From Chitinophaga qingshengii (GTDB lineage Bacteria; Bacteroidota; Bacteroidia; Chitinophagales; Chitinophagaceae): 64,000 bases of DNA. Under the pieces are notes generated by a model. That model was not told the DNA's origin. It saw nothing but the letters and a program-made list of their open reading frames with translations, and did no database searches. The position numbers and the translations under genes were made by a program. Shown here piece after piece: positions 33,725 through 43,364 of this stretch (position 1 is its first letter; every line of letters starts with the position of its first letter). The stretch lies in assembly GCF_014529935.1 (NCBI RefSeq), contig NZ_JACVFC010000006.1, positions 124,001 to 188,000 on the forward strand, read 5' to 3'.

Positions 33725-34489
33725 TTACAGCATGTCGATATGTGCGCAGAAGCGGCCCTGTTGATGCAGGAAGCGCAGAAAACCATCCATTTTCCGCTCC
33801 ATTTTAGCACCGGAAACGCGGCTGATATAGGAAGGCAATGCATAGTTACGGATATCCACCAGTTCCCAGGGATGGAAGTAGAAAGACAGGTAATGGTCTT
33901 TCCGGAGGATGGTTTTACTGAAGTGGCGGGTTACCCATAGCGGGGTATTTTTCACACTCAGCCAGAAAACGGGATAACGGATCAGGGGAGACACTGATGC
34001 CGGGATGATCCACATGTTATTGTCGCGGAACATGGTACGGGGCAGGTGGCGGTTATTATAGCGACCAGGCAGCCAGGTGGGGTTCAGGGAGGCGTCGTAG
34101 AGGTATCCGGCATCTTTGAGCGCTTTCATGTTCACCTTCCGGAGGCGGGGCATGCGGAAGCCGCGTACCTGTTGACCGCTGATTTCCTGCAGGGCCAACC
34201 GGGACCCTTCCAGGTCGGCATCCGAGAAGGAGCTATGATAGTAGGCGTGAGAAGCTATTTCGTGTTTAGCGGCTACCTGGCGGATCAGCTCCGGATAATG
34301 CTGGGCCCAGTAGGCGGTCACAAAAAAGGTAGCGCGTACATTATACTGGTCGAACAGGTCGAGGGTAGTTTGCAGGCCCTTCCTGGATATTTCCAGTTTT
34401 TCCTGCAGGGGTACCTGTCTTCCAAATTCTTCGGGGATATCAAATTCTTCTACGTCTACACTGATCAATATCCTGTTCTCCTGGTTCAT
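33725..34489 (-). CDS. polysaccharide deacetylase family protein
   Basis: 254 residues, NodB-homology fold. ISVDVEEFDIPEEF carries the metal and catalytic Asp region, ATFFVTAYWAQHYPELIRQV is the usual second motif, and HEIASHAYYHSS holds the metal His pair. The start MNQENRILI follows the glycosyltransferase stop by one base, so the two are translationally coupled. Likely trims N- or O-acetyl groups from a glycan; substrate unknown. Confidence 0.88.
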   Translation of the reverse strand: MNQENRILISVDVEEFDIPEEFGRQVPLQEKLEISRKGLQTTLDLFDQYNVRATFFVTAYWAQHYPELIRQVAAKHEIASHAYYHSSFSDADLEGSRLALQEISGQQVRGFRMPRLRKVNMKALKDAGYLYDASLNPTWLPGRYNNRHLPRTMFRDNNMWIIPASVSPLIRYPVFWLSVKNTPLWVTRHFSKTILRKDHYLSFYFHPWELVDIRNYALPSYISRVSGAKMERKMDGFLRFLHQQGRFCAHIDML

Positions 34490-34490
34490 A

Positions 34491-35276
34491 TTAGTTAGCG
34501 GCATTAGCACTGGTAATAATCCGGCAATAGTTTTTGAGTTCCTTCAGCAGCAGCTTGATCTTGAATGCGCTGAAACTGATACCGGGGCGGCAATATACGT
34601 CTACTGCGCCGATTTTGAGGCGGGGATTTTTACCGGCTTTATAGAGGAATTCGCTATCGTAGAGAAAACCGTCGATATTGGTATTGAGGAGTACAGACCT
34701 GCCATGGGCGTTGAAGCCTTTCAGGCCAGCCTGGGCGTCGTTGACTTTGAGGCGGAGTACGACTTTATTCAGCAGGCGGCTGATGCGGGTAATGATCCGT
34801 CTTTTGCGGGGCAGTTCCCGGAGGTAGGCCGTTCCTCTTTCGCCGGCCACCACATCGATGCCCAATTGAAGCTGGTCGTATGCTTTTTTCACTGCTTCCA
34901 CTCCGAATGGGAAGTCGAGGTCGGTATATACCTGGAAAGCGTGGCGGGAGCTTTTCACTCCTTCGCGGACCGCGTGACCTTTACCGCGGTTTTGTGTATA
35001 ATTTACGATAATAATGCCGGGAATAGCAGCTTCCAGCCAGGATATGTGCTGGTTGGTGAAATTGCGGAGTGACCCGTCATTGACGAGGATGAGTTGTACC
35101 GGTACATCTCCCATGAGGTTCAGTACTTCATGATAGTGCCTGATCAGCGATTCTACCCAAGGGCCCGACGGGTTCCAGCAGGGCAGAATCACATCCAGGC
35201 CAGGAGCCAGAACAACCTGTTCTCCTGTTTCATATCTAACAGTTGCAGGTGGTGCTTGTGTTAATTCTAAGTACAT
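34491..35276 (-). CDS. family 2 glycosyltransferase (dolichol-phosphate-mannose-synthase-like)
   Basis: 261 residues, GT-A fold. Nucleotide-sugar-binding start LDVILPCWNPSGPW, ILVNDGS, the metal-binding YTDLDFPFG (DxD-like) and KVNDAQAGLKGFNAHGR, which resembles DPM1/GtrB-type enzymes. No C-terminal membrane spans. Operon with the deacetylase (one-base gap), suggesting synthesis and modification of one surface glycan or lipid-linked sugar. Confidence 0.88.
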   Translation of the reverse strand: MYLELTQAPPATVRYETGEQVVLAPGLDVILPCWNPSGPWVESLIRHYHEVLNLMGDVPVQLILVNDGSLRNFTNQHISWLEAAIPGIIIVNYTQNRGKGHAVREGVKSSRHAFQVYTDLDFPFGVEAVKKAYDQLQLGIDVVAGERGTAYLRELPRKRRIITRISRLLNKVVLRLKVNDAQAGLKGFNAHGRSVLLNTNIDGFLYDSEFLYKAGKNPRLKIGAVDVYCRPGISFSAFKIKLLLKELKNYCRIITSANAAN

Positions 35277-35395
35277 ATTGGTTCAGTCGGCTATCAGTAA
35301 AAAAAAATACAGGCTCAGTTAGATTGCATTTCACCTAAATGACGGGAAAAGGTTGGTCACCCCCTATTATTCCGATAAGAAATCAAAAAAATAAA

Positions 35396-35421
35396 AAGGT
35401 CCTGAGAATCAGGACCCTGGC
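35396..35421 (-). terminator. hairpin upstream of the glycosyltransferase gene
   Basis: GGTCCTGA / TCAGGACC stem with loop GAA; followed by TTTTTATTTTT on the minus strand. Confidence 0.8.
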
Positions 35422-35506
35422 ATTGGCAAAAAGTATTTCAGTTGCAGGTTATATATGTATCGAATGTATCAAAAAAGTATCATGTGGCAATAGCATGTTC
35501 ATGTAA

Positions 35507-35546
35507 GCGAAAAAGGTTGTCCCGCTTTCGCAGAACAACCTTTTTC
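35507..35546 (-). terminator. fusA terminator
   Basis: AGGTTGT / ACAACCT stem with T/A runs on both sides, just past the fusA stop. Confidence 0.85.
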
Positions 35547-35564
35547 TATAGAGAGAATCTATAA

Positions 35565-37709
35565 TCAGGCGTTTACTTTACCTTTTACTTTCGCTACTAC
35601 TTCTTCCGCAACGCTGTTTGGAGCCGGAGCGTAGTGAGAGAATTCCATGATAGAGCTGGCGCGGCCAGAGGACAGGGAACGCAGTTGGGTTACGTAACCG
35701 AACATTTCGCTCAACGGTACTTTAGCTTTGATCACCTGTACACCATTTCTGGAGTCCATACCTTCCAGCATACCGCGACGGCGGTTGAGGTCACCGGTAA
35801 CGTCACCCATGTACTGGTCAGGAGTTTGTACTTCCACTTTCATGATAGGTTCCAGCAGTACTGGTTTAGCTTTGCGGGCAGCTTCACGGAAAGCTTGTTT
35901 GGCGCAGAGTTCGAAGGACATCGCGTCGGAGTCCACTGCGTGGAAGGAACCGTCGAACAGACGTACTTTCAGGTTCACCAGCGGGAAGTTTGCGAGTACA
36001 CCCTGGTTCATTGACTGTTCAAAACCTTTCTGAACGGCCGGAACGAACTCTTTCGGGATAGCACCACCGAAGATATCGTTGATGAACTGGAAGGATTTAC
36101 CGTCGTTTGCGGCCAGCCATTCAGCATCAGCAGGAGAGATTTCTACCTGGATGTCGGCGAATTTACCACGACCACCGGTTTGTTTTTTGAACACTTCGCG
36201 GTGTTCAATTTTAGCCGTCAGGGCTTCTTTGTAAGCAACCTGAGGAGCGCCCTGGTTTACTTCCACTTTGAACTCACGACGCATACGGTCGAGGATGATT
36301 TCGAGGTGGAGCTCACCCATACCGCTCAATACGGTTTGGCCGGTTTCTTCGTCAGTTTTAGCTTTCAGGGTAGGATCTTCTTCTACCAGTTTAGCGATGG
36401 CCATACCCATTTTATCAACGTCTGCCTGAGTTTTAGGCTCGATAGCGATGTCGATAACCGGTTCCGGGAATGTCATAGATTCCAGGATGATCGGGTGATT
36501 TTCATCACACAGGGTATCACCGGTTTTGATATCTTTAAAACCAACAGCAGCACCGATATCACCAGCTTCGATGAATTCGACCGGGTTCTGCTTGTTAGCG
36601 TGCATCTGCATGATACGGCTGATACGCTCGTTTTTGCCGGTACGGGTGTTCAGTACATAGGAACCAGCATCCAGGTGACCGGAGTAAGCCCGGAAGAATG
36701 CCAGACGACCTACGAAAGGATCGGTCATGATTTTGAACGCCAGTGCAGAGAATGGTTCTTTAGCATCTGGTTTACGTTCGATTTCGTCACCGGAATCAGG
36801 ATCAGTACCTTTTACCGCTTCGATGTCAGTTGGAGAAGGCAGGTAGCGACAAACGCCATCCAGCATTTTCTGAACACCTTTGTTTTTGAAGGAAGAACCG
36901 CACATCATCGGGATGATCGCCATATCGATGGTAGCTTTGCGGATGGCTTCGTGGATTTCAGCTTCGGAGATAGAGTTAGGATCTTCGAAGAATTTCTCCA
37001 TCAGGGTATCGTCGTATTCAGCAACGGCTTCTACCAGTTTAGCTCTCCATTCGTCCGCTTCATCCTTCATATCTGCCGGAATCTCGATTTCCTGGTAGGT
37101 AGCACCTTTACCTTCTTCGTCCCAGATAATACCTTTCATGGTGATCAGGTCAACCACGCCTTTGAAGGTATCTTCTGCACCGATAGGCAGGGTCAGGGGA
37201 ACAGGGTTAGCACCCAGCATTTCCCTAACTTGTTTTACCACGTTCAGGAAGTCAGCACCGGAACGGTCCATTTTATTAACGAAACCGATACGGGGTACGC
37301 GGTAGCGGTTAGCCTGGCGCCAAACGGTTTCAGACTGAGGTTCAACGCCGGATACAGCGCAGAACAGTGCCACCAGACCGTCCAGTACACGCAGGGAGCG
37401 TTCTACTTCCACGGTAAAGTCCACGTGGCCCGGAGTATCGATGATGTTGAATTTGTATTGTTTAGTGTCCGGGAGAGCTTTACCCTGTAAAGTCGGGAAA
37501 TTCCAAAAACAAGTGGTAGCAGCAGATGTGATGGTAATACCTCTTTCCTGCTCCTGTGCCATCCAGTCCATGGTAGCAGCACCCTCGTGCACCTCACCAA
37601 TCTTGTGGGATTTACCTGTATAATACAGGATACGCTCTGTGGTAGTGGTTTTACCCGCATCAATGTGCGCCGCAATACCAAAGTTCCTTTGAAATCTTAA
37701 GTCTGCCAT
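35565..37709 (-). CDS. fusA: elongation factor G
   Basis: GTPase driving ribosomal translocation, 714 residues, full length. G1 AHIDAGKTTTTERILYYTG, switch region EQERGITITSAATT, G3 DTPGHVDF and NKMD are intact; domains II-V follow with RRRGMLEGMDSRNG near the C-terminus. Usually between rpsG and rpsJ; here about 6 kb of unrelated plus-strand genes separate it from rpsG and about 5.2 kb from rpsJ. It has its own promoter. Confidence 0.98.
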   Translation of the reverse strand: MADLRFQRNFGIAAHIDAGKTTTTERILYYTGKSHKIGEVHEGAATMDWMAQEQERGITITSAATTCFWNFPTLQGKALPDTKQYKFNIIDTPGHVDFTVEVERSLRVLDGLVALFCAVSGVEPQSETVWRQANRYRVPRIGFVNKMDRSGADFLNVVKQVREMLGANPVPLTLPIGAEDTFKGVVDLITMKGIIWDEEGKGATYQEIEIPADMKDEADEWRAKLVEAVAEYDDTLMEKFFEDPNSISEAEIHEAIRKATIDMAIIPMMCGSSFKNKGVQKMLDGVCRYLPSPTDIEAVKGTDPDSGDEIERKPDAKEPFSALAFKIMTDPFVGRLAFFRAYSGHLDAGSYVLNTRTGKNERISRIMQMHANKQNPVEFIEAGDIGAAVGFKDIKTGDTLCDENHPIILESMTFPEPVIDIAIEPKTQADVDKMGMAIAKLVEEDPTLKAKTDEETGQTVLSGMGELHLEIILDRMRREFKVEVNQGAPQVAYKEALTAKIEHREVFKKQTGGRGKFADIQVEISPADAEWLAANDGKSFQFINDIFGGAIPKEFVPAVQKGFEQSMNQGVLANFPLVNLKVRLFDGSFHAVDSDAMSFELCAKQAFREAARKAKPVLLEPIMKVEVQTPDQYMGDVTGDLNRRRGMLEGMDSRNGVQVIKAKVPLSEMFGYVTQLRSLSSGRASSIMEFSHYAPAPNSVAEEVVAKVKGKVNA

Positions 37710-37744
37710 AATATTAAAATGACTAAATAATGCAATTTGGGGGG

Positions 37745-37776
37745 CAAAGGTAATCTATTTTTAGCAATAAATAAAA
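37745..37776 (-). promoter_or_regulatory. fusA promoter
   Basis: Minus-strand TACCTTTG (37745-37752) with TTTT 20 nt upstream; the following GCCCCCCAAATTG closely matches the rpsJ promoter. Confidence 0.8.
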
Positions 37777-38220
37777 CGCCCAATATTGTGCAAATGTTAT
37801 TTCTCATTAACGAGCGCGGAGGTCTTAACACATGTATATTATTCTTCATGAATATCCCTCCAGTAACCGCTTTTTGGGTAGAATCCGCCATTTTTTTAAA
37901 AAATCCTGCCAATAGATAAATTAGTGTTTTTCCCGAACAATAAATCGTTCACATTTGTCATATGATTTAAGGTTGCCCCAAAAGTGTCCGTGTTATTCCT
38001 ATGTCTCCATGTTAAGATAAATGTGAGCATCAACCACCATAAATCATTCAGCCGTATAAATCAAAGTGAGTGGCATACAGAAAGACCTGATTGAGTTGTT
38101 ATCTATCTATTAAAAAATCAAAAAAAGTAACTGTCATGAAGAGAAATCGACTTTCTTCCTGAGCCACCGGCTGTTGACCGCAGCCGGCTTTAGCATCACA
38201 CATTTCTAATACCCATTTAT
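37777..38220. other. non-coding region upstream of the T9SS cluster
   Basis: About 440 nt between fusA and the plus-strand cluster. It contains a CCGGCTG-ttgaccg-CAGCCGG hairpin (38167-38187) and an 8-codon ORF at 38136. No clear TAnnTTTG box in front of the cluster. Confidence 0.5.
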
Positions 38221-38727
38221 ATGACCTCATTTAACTCCAAGTGCATCCTGGCACTAATGGTACTGGCATTGCTATGTACCCGCGCCAGCGGGCAACTTAT
38301 TCTGAACAGGCAGGTGGTAGCGAACAACGGAGGCAGTAATACGCCGGGAAACGTCAGGATACAGTACACGGTAGGCGAAGCCGTGGTAATGCCTGTTACA
38401 GACGGCAAGGTACTGCTTACACAGGGTTTCCAGCAACCGGAAGAACTTCCTGCGCTGCCTGCCGGCGCCAATCCTATCAAGAATTACATCATTTTCCCCA
38501 ATCCGGCGGTCACCAATACCAAAGTGCAGTTTGACCTGCTGCGAAGCGCTACCATTACCCTTGAGGTACTGAATACAGCCGGACAAAGCCTGTATCACCG
38601 GTTCCTCGAGATGGGCGCCGGCAAATCCACGGTCATTTTACCGGTCAATCATTTTGCAGCGGGTATTTACACCGTAGTACTAAAGGTGAACGGCAGCATT
38701 TTCTTTGAAAAGCTGATTGTTCAGTAA
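38221..38727 (+). CDS. secreted protein with T9SS type A sorting domain
   Basis: 168 residues. Signal peptide (core ILALMVLALLCTRASGQ), a short N-terminal strand-rich part (RIQYTVGEAVVMPVTDGK, LTQGFQQPE) and a C-terminal type A sorting signal: FPNPAVTNTKVQFDL, LEVLNTAGQSLYH and the end IYTVVLKVNGSIFFEKLIVQ. The N-terminal region resembles that of many short Bacteroidota proteins that are little more than a sorting domain. First gene of a four-gene plus-strand unit; exported through the type IX system. Confidence 0.9.
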   Translation: MTSFNSKCILALMVLALLCTRASGQLILNRQVVANNGGSNTPGNVRIQYTVGEAVVMPVTDGKVLLTQGFQQPEELPALPAGANPIKNYIIFPNPAVTNTKVQFDLLRSATITLEVLNTAGQSLYHRFLEMGAGKSTVILPVNHFAAGIYTVVLKVNGSIFFEKLIVQ

Positions 38728-38759
38728 CCCTGTCCATTCCTCATTTTAAAAAAACAATC

Positions 38760-39935
38760 ATGAAATATGGTCGGATAATTTTACTGTTATGTGGTATGGT
38801 GGCCTTCAACCGGGCCATACTCGCCCAAAAAGCGGGGCAAAAAGCGCCCAATACCGGCGCCAGTTTTCTGCTGATTAATCCCGATGCCCGATCCAGTGGC
38901 ACAGGCGATGCTACCACAGGACTGGAGGCAAGCCCCAACTCCCTTTTTTCCAATGCAGCCAAGATCGTTTTTGCCGGTGACTGGGGCGTCAGCGCCAATT
39001 ATTCTCCCTGGATGTGGGAACTGAATAACAACCAGTCCAATATGGCCTACGTGTCTGCCTACAAAAATCTGAACCCTATTGAAGGGGTGGGTTTATCCAT
39101 GAAATACTTCAATTATGGCGATGTGACTTTCCGGGACGACAACGGTACTGTACTACAGCAGTATTCCCCGCGGGAATTTGCCGTAGATGCCGCCTACGCC
39201 AGGAAACTGGGACAGCATATGTCGCTCGCCATTAGCCTGCGGTACGTGCGCAGCCAGCTGGGACAGGGGTCCTTCAACGGTTTGCAGCAAAAGCCGGCAT
39301 CCGCCGTGGCCGGAGACATCGGTTATTATTACCAGAACAGCAAGGATAAGCTGGAATTCGGCAACCGGTATTCCTTCGGGGTTAGTTTAACCAACATCGG
39401 CACCAAGCTGCAGTATACCGATGACAACACCCGCAAGAGTTTTTTGCCGATGAACCTGCGCATCGGCGGCGGTTACACATTTGTGCACACCTACGATCAT
39501 GAGTTTACCATAGCGGTAGATATCAACAAACTGCTGGTACCCACCCCACCCGTCTATGCCCTGGATTCAAATGGCATCGCCACCGATCAGATTTTAAAGG
39601 GTAAAGACCCTAACCGGGGCGTGGTAGATGCGTTATTCTCCTCCTTTGGCGATGCTCCGGGCGGATTCCAGGAGGAGTTGCGGGAATTTACCATTGGTTC
39701 CGGTATTGAATACGCCTACCGGCATGCTTTTTTTGTGCGTACCGGCTATTTCTACGAACACCCCAATAAGGGCTACCGGCAACATTTTTCAGCGGGGGTA
39801 GGCTTGTGTATATCCAATATATCGCTGGATATCGCCTACCAGATACCAACCGGAGAAAGCCTGGTACAAAAACGCACGCTCAAGTTTTCGCTGGTATACA
39901 ATATTGGCGGGAGCCGTGATCCCCAGGCGCCTTGA
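38760..39935 (+). CDS. PorV-like type IX secretion outer-membrane protein
   Basis: 391 residues with signal peptide and a 14-strand-like barrel. Features of PorV/LptO: N-terminal TGASFLLINPDARSSGTGDA, GLSMKYFNYGDVTFRDDNG, SPREFAVDAAYARKLGQHM and SLAISLRYVRSQLGQG, closing with aromatic-rich strands. PorV shuttles T9SS cargo after translocation. Lying directly behind a sorting-domain protein, it may be a cargo-specific paralogue; whether another porV exists elsewhere is unknown. Confidence 0.85.
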   Translation: MKYGRIILLLCGMVAFNRAILAQKAGQKAPNTGASFLLINPDARSSGTGDATTGLEASPNSLFSNAAKIVFAGDWGVSANYSPWMWELNNNQSNMAYVSAYKNLNPIEGVGLSMKYFNYGDVTFRDDNGTVLQQYSPREFAVDAAYARKLGQHMSLAISLRYVRSQLGQGSFNGLQQKPASAVAGDIGYYYQNSKDKLEFGNRYSFGVSLTNIGTKLQYTDDNTRKSFLPMNLRIGGGYTFVHTYDHEFTIAVDINKLLVPTPPVYALDSNGIATDQILKGKDPNRGVVDALFSSFGDAPGGFQEELREFTIGSGIEYAYRHAFFVRTGYFYEHPNKGYRQHFSAGVGLCISNISLDIAYQIPTGESLVQKRTLKFSLVYNIGGSRDPQAP

Positions 39936-39976
39936 CCGGCGTCGCCATATTTTTTCAATCAATAAACTACACCCAT

Positions 39977-40387
39977 ATGAAACTATTGATCATTTTACTG
40001 GTATTTATCGCCGCTATACAACTCCCCCACCTGGCAGGCGCACAGGATCAAAAAGTGCCGGTTAAAACATCGGATGGAGCGATACGGTCTCCGAAACAGG
40101 AATCTGTACCTGTTAAACCGGGGGAACCAGCCAGGGCGGCGGTAGCGCGGACATTTATGGCCACCCAGGCGCCGCAGGGAGGAAATCCGGTATCCACTCT
40201 TCAACCGGATAAAAACCAGGCTGTCGCCAATACCGGTAATCCGGGAAAAACGCCTGGCACTATTTCCAGTCTTCCTGTTGAACAATTGATAAAACCGGTT
40301 AACAAAGATTTCCAGCCACCCAAAATAGAACAACAAGGTCCGGCTCCGGCACCAGTTAATACCAAACCTCAACCTGCTAAACCATAA
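39977..40387 (+). CDS. small proline-rich secreted protein, unknown
   Basis: 136 residues from MKLLIILLVFIAAIQL, with a signal peptide ending near GAQ. The mature part is low-complexity, rich in Pro, Lys, Gln and Ala, without cysteine or a recognisable domain, and ends KPQPAKP. The frame opens earlier at 39932, overlapping the PorV-like gene, but only the 39977 start yields a signal peptide. Ten bases before the next gene, so co-transcribed. I do not recognise a family. Confidence 0.75.
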   Translation: MKLLIILLVFIAAIQLPHLAGAQDQKVPVKTSDGAIRSPKQESVPVKPGEPARAAVARTFMATQAPQGGNPVSTLQPDKNQAVANTGNPGKTPGTISSLPVEQLIKPVNKDFQPPKIEQQGPAPAPVNTKPQPAKP

Positions 40388-40397
40388 AACACCCCGT

Positions 40398-43364
40398 ATG
40401 AAAAGAAAATTTTTACTTTATGCCCTGTTTCTGTCCGCACTACTACAGCAACGAGCCGGGGCCCAGAGTAGCCTGAGTGGTATCAACTATCAGGCGGTGG
40501 CCCGGAATGCAAACGGCACGATACTTTCCGGCCAGTCGTTGCAGATAAGGTTTACGATTCTGAGTGGTTCTCCTTCCGGGAATGTGCAATACCAGGAAAC
40601 GCAGGACGTTACCACCAACCAACTGGGGTTGTTCAATTTACAGATTGGCAAGGGTTCACCGGTGAGCGGCACTTTTGCCGCTATTCCCTGGGCGCAGGCC
40701 AATCAATATTTACGGGTAGAAGTTTCTATTGGCGGCAGTAATTTTTCGGAGCTGGGTACTTCCCAATTGATGAGCGTACCGTTTGCCATGTTCTCCGCCA
40801 ATAGTGCCACACCCGGGCCGGCAGGACCCAAAGGTGATGCCGGCGCCGTGGGGCCCATGGGGCCTGTTGGGCCGCAGGGGCCTAAAGGTGATCCGGGTAT
40901 GATTGGACCTGCGGGACCGGTAGGGCCGATTGGGCCGGCAGGACCAACAGGACCTGCGGGCACTATTGCTTCTACTCCTGCGGGGGGAGATCTGAGCGGT
41001 ACCTACCCTAACCCTACTGTAGCCAAAATACAGGGTAAGCCCGTAGCCACTACAGTACCAGCTGCAGGACAGGTACTGGCATTTGACGGCACCAACTGGA
41101 GCCCCGCTGCCAATAGCGCTTTCGCGATCCCTTATGCAGGTACTTTTAATCTTCCCGGCACCTTGTTTTCCCTGACAAACAATGGAGATGGTACACAGCT
41201 GGAGGGCATCGGCAATTCCACCTCTTCCAGTGTCGCCGCTATCCGGGGCATTATCTCCCCTACCGCACCCGGTGGTTTTTCAACCGCCGTAAGAGGCATT
41301 AACAATGGTACCGGAGGACTCGGCATCGGCCTATGGGGATCACAGAACGGTTCCGGTTGGGGCGTGTACGGCGTTACCCCAACGGGGCTCGGCGTATATG
41401 GTAATTCCAGCGGCGCCGGGATGGGCGTATATGCCAACTCCACTTCCGGAACGGGTTTGTTCGCCACCAGTACGAACGGTATAGCAGCCAATTTCAGCCT
41501 CTTTAACAATAGCAACAACAATACGGTGGTGATGGCCACCACCAATGGTGGCGGCAACGTTATACAAGCCAATACCAGCGGCAATGGCAACGCCGTAGAA
41601 GCTACCAGCACTGGCGGAACCGGCGTACATGGCACCACCGGTATTTTATCCGGCGCGGGTATCCTGGGTAACCACACCGCCGGTGGGGAAGCCGTGACCG
41701 GGCTTACCAAAAGCGCTACCGGCGTTCCTACCGGCGCGGTAGTAGGCCGTAATGACGGTCCGGGTTACGGTGTACAGGGCTTTGTTTCCACAGACGCCTC
41801 GGGTTTAGGCATTGGTGTACTGGGCCGGGTTGGCGGCGGTGGCAGCACCGGTATGGCGGGTAAATTTGAGAACCTGAACAATGCCAATTCCAGCAGCGTG
41901 GTAGTGGTTACCACCGCTGGCGGTGGTAATGGCGTAGACGCCACTGCCAACGGCGGATTTGCCGTACATGGCAGCGCTACCAGTATTTCCGGCGCGGGCA
42001 TTGTTGGAGACAATACCGGAGGAGGTGAATCGGTGACGGGCCGGGGTAACACCGCTGCGGGTATCGGTGCAGTCGTGGGCCGCAATGATGGCGGTGGTTA
42101 TGGCGTATATGGCTTTATAGCCACCAACGCCTCCGGTACCGGCGCAGCTATTGCCGGCAGGGTTGGGATTGGAGGCTCCAAAGGCAGAGCAGGATTTTTT
42201 GAGAATACCAACAACGCCAATACCAATAACACGCTGGAGGTGGTCAACATCGGGCCGGGTTCGATTGCAGACCATACCCAGGGCAATGCCGGTAATTTCT
42301 TCCTGAATAATACCACTGGAGTGGGCGCAGCTGTACGGGGAGAAGTGAACAGCATTTTCGGTAATCAGGGTACTGCCGGGATATATGGCGTAGCTTCCGG
42401 CACCGGCGGCTATGGTGGCTATTTTGAGCATACCAGTACAACCGGATTTGGGCGGGCCTTATATGTGACCAGTCAGGGTCAGGGTACTGCTACAGAATTA
42501 AATCATAACGGTCCCAGTGGCAACGCTGTACTCATTCAAACGCTCGACAACACCAATACTGACAATGTTTTGCAGGTAGTGAGCAACGGACCGGGCGTAA
42601 TTGCAGACCATTCACGCGGGAATGCCGGTAATTTCTTTTTGAATAATTCCACAGGTGTGGGTGCCGGTGTACGTGGGGAAGTGAACAGTATTTTCGGCAA
42701 CAACGGCACTGCCGGGGTGTATGGTGTAGCTTCCGGTACCGGGGGATATGGCGGCTATTTTGAGCATAGTAACAGCACCGGCTTCGGGCATGCGCTTGAG
42801 GTGGTGAATAATGGTCAGGGAACTGCATTTGAGGTGGTTCATACCGGTTCTTCCGGTGATCTGGCGATATTTCAGACCGGCGGATTTAACGTAGCCCGTA
42901 TTGACCGTACCGGGAAAGGTTTTTTCAACGGTGGTACGCAAACCTCCGGCGCCGACGTGGCAGAAGCCTTTGACGTAACCGGCGCTGCGCATCAGTATGA
43001 GCCGGGCGATGTGATGGTGATTGCCACCGACGCTGATCGTACCCTTCAAAAATCGGCGGCGGCGTATTCTTCGCTGGTAGTGGGCGTGTATGCCACCAAA
43101 CCGGGGATATTATTAACCGAAGAGCATATGGACACCGATCTTTCCGACAAGATTCCTTTAGGTGTAGTGGGAGTTATTCCTACCAAAGTTTGTAATGAAA
43201 ACGGGCCTATCAGCCGTGGAGATATCCTGGTTACCGCCAGCAGGCCGGGGTATGCTATGAAAGCAGATCTCAGTAAGGTTAAGCTGGGGCAGGCCATTGG
43301 TAAGGCATTGCAGGAGTTCTCCGGAGAGACCGGCAAGATTAAAGTGCTGGTGAATGTAAGATAA
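40398..43364 (+). CDS. large secreted collagen-like repeat protein
   Basis: 988 residues. Signal peptide (LYALFLSALLQQRAGAQ), an N-terminal domain of about 110 residues (LSGINYQAVARNANGTILS) common in Bacteroidota surface proteins, then about 17 Gly-X-Y triplets (from about residue 138, GPAGPKGDAG onward). A linker GGDLSGTYPNPTVAKIQGKP follows, then about 600 residues of Gly/Asn/Thr-rich imperfect repeats with two strongly similar units (residues about 620-700 and 730-810). The C-terminal 130 residues (GADVAEAFDVTGAAHQYEPG onward) look like a compact cap domain. Architecture recalls fibre or tail-spike proteins, but no phage genes are present. Unlike the first gene it has no T9SS sorting signal. 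Confidence 0.8.
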   Translation: MKRKFLLYALFLSALLQQRAGAQSSLSGINYQAVARNANGTILSGQSLQIRFTILSGSPSGNVQYQETQDVTTNQLGLFNLQIGKGSPVSGTFAAIPWAQANQYLRVEVSIGGSNFSELGTSQLMSVPFAMFSANSATPGPAGPKGDAGAVGPMGPVGPQGPKGDPGMIGPAGPVGPIGPAGPTGPAGTIASTPAGGDLSGTYPNPTVAKIQGKPVATTVPAAGQVLAFDGTNWSPAANSAFAIPYAGTFNLPGTLFSLTNNGDGTQLEGIGNSTSSSVAAIRGIISPTAPGGFSTAVRGINNGTGGLGIGLWGSQNGSGWGVYGVTPTGLGVYGNSSGAGMGVYANSTSGTGLFATSTNGIAANFSLFNNSNNNTVVMATTNGGGNVIQANTSGNGNAVEATSTGGTGVHGTTGILSGAGILGNHTAGGEAVTGLTKSATGVPTGAVVGRNDGPGYGVQGFVSTDASGLGIGVLGRVGGGGSTGMAGKFENLNNANSSSVVVVTTAGGGNGVDATANGGFAVHGSATSISGAGIVGDNTGGGESVTGRGNTAAGIGAVVGRNDGGGYGVYGFIATNASGTGAAIAGRVGIGGSKGRAGFFENTNNANTNNTLEVVNIGPGSIADHTQGNAGNFFLNNTTGVGAAVRGEVNSIFGNQGTAGIYGVASGTGGYGGYFEHTSTTGFGRALYVTSQGQGTATELNHNGPSGNAVLIQTLDNTNTDNVLQVVSNGPGVIADHSRGNAGNFFLNNSTGVGAGVRGEVNSIFGNNGTAGVYGVASGTGGYGGYFEHSNSTGFGHALEVVNNGQGTAFEVVHTGSSGDLAIFQTGGFNVARIDRTGKGFFNGGTQTSGADVAEAFDVTGAAHQYEPGDVMVIATDADRTLQKSAAAYSSLVVGVYATKPGILLTEEHMDTDLSDKIPLGVVGVIPTKVCNENGPISRGDILVTASRPGYAMKADLSKVKLGQAIGKALQEFSGETGKIKVLVNVR
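42246..42770 (+). repeat. tandem DNA repeat inside the collagen-like gene
   Basis: Two units of about 190 bp (starting near 42246 and 42582) sharing long identical stretches such as GCAATGCCGGTAATTTC/GGGAATGCCGGTAATTTC, AACAG(C/T)ATTTTCGG and GGCTATTTTGAGCAT. They encode the duplicated protein units. Confidence 0.8.

Noticed and set aside
36180..37490. 436-codon plus-strand ORF opposite fusA
   Set aside because: Antisense shadow of EF-G with no recognisable motif.
37697..37912. Short ORF upstream of fusA
   Set aside because: It covers the fusA promoter and leader; no coding signature.
40398..43364. Prophage tail fibre
   Set aside because: Collagen-like repeats suggest it, but there is a signal peptide and no phage structural, lysis or integrase gene.
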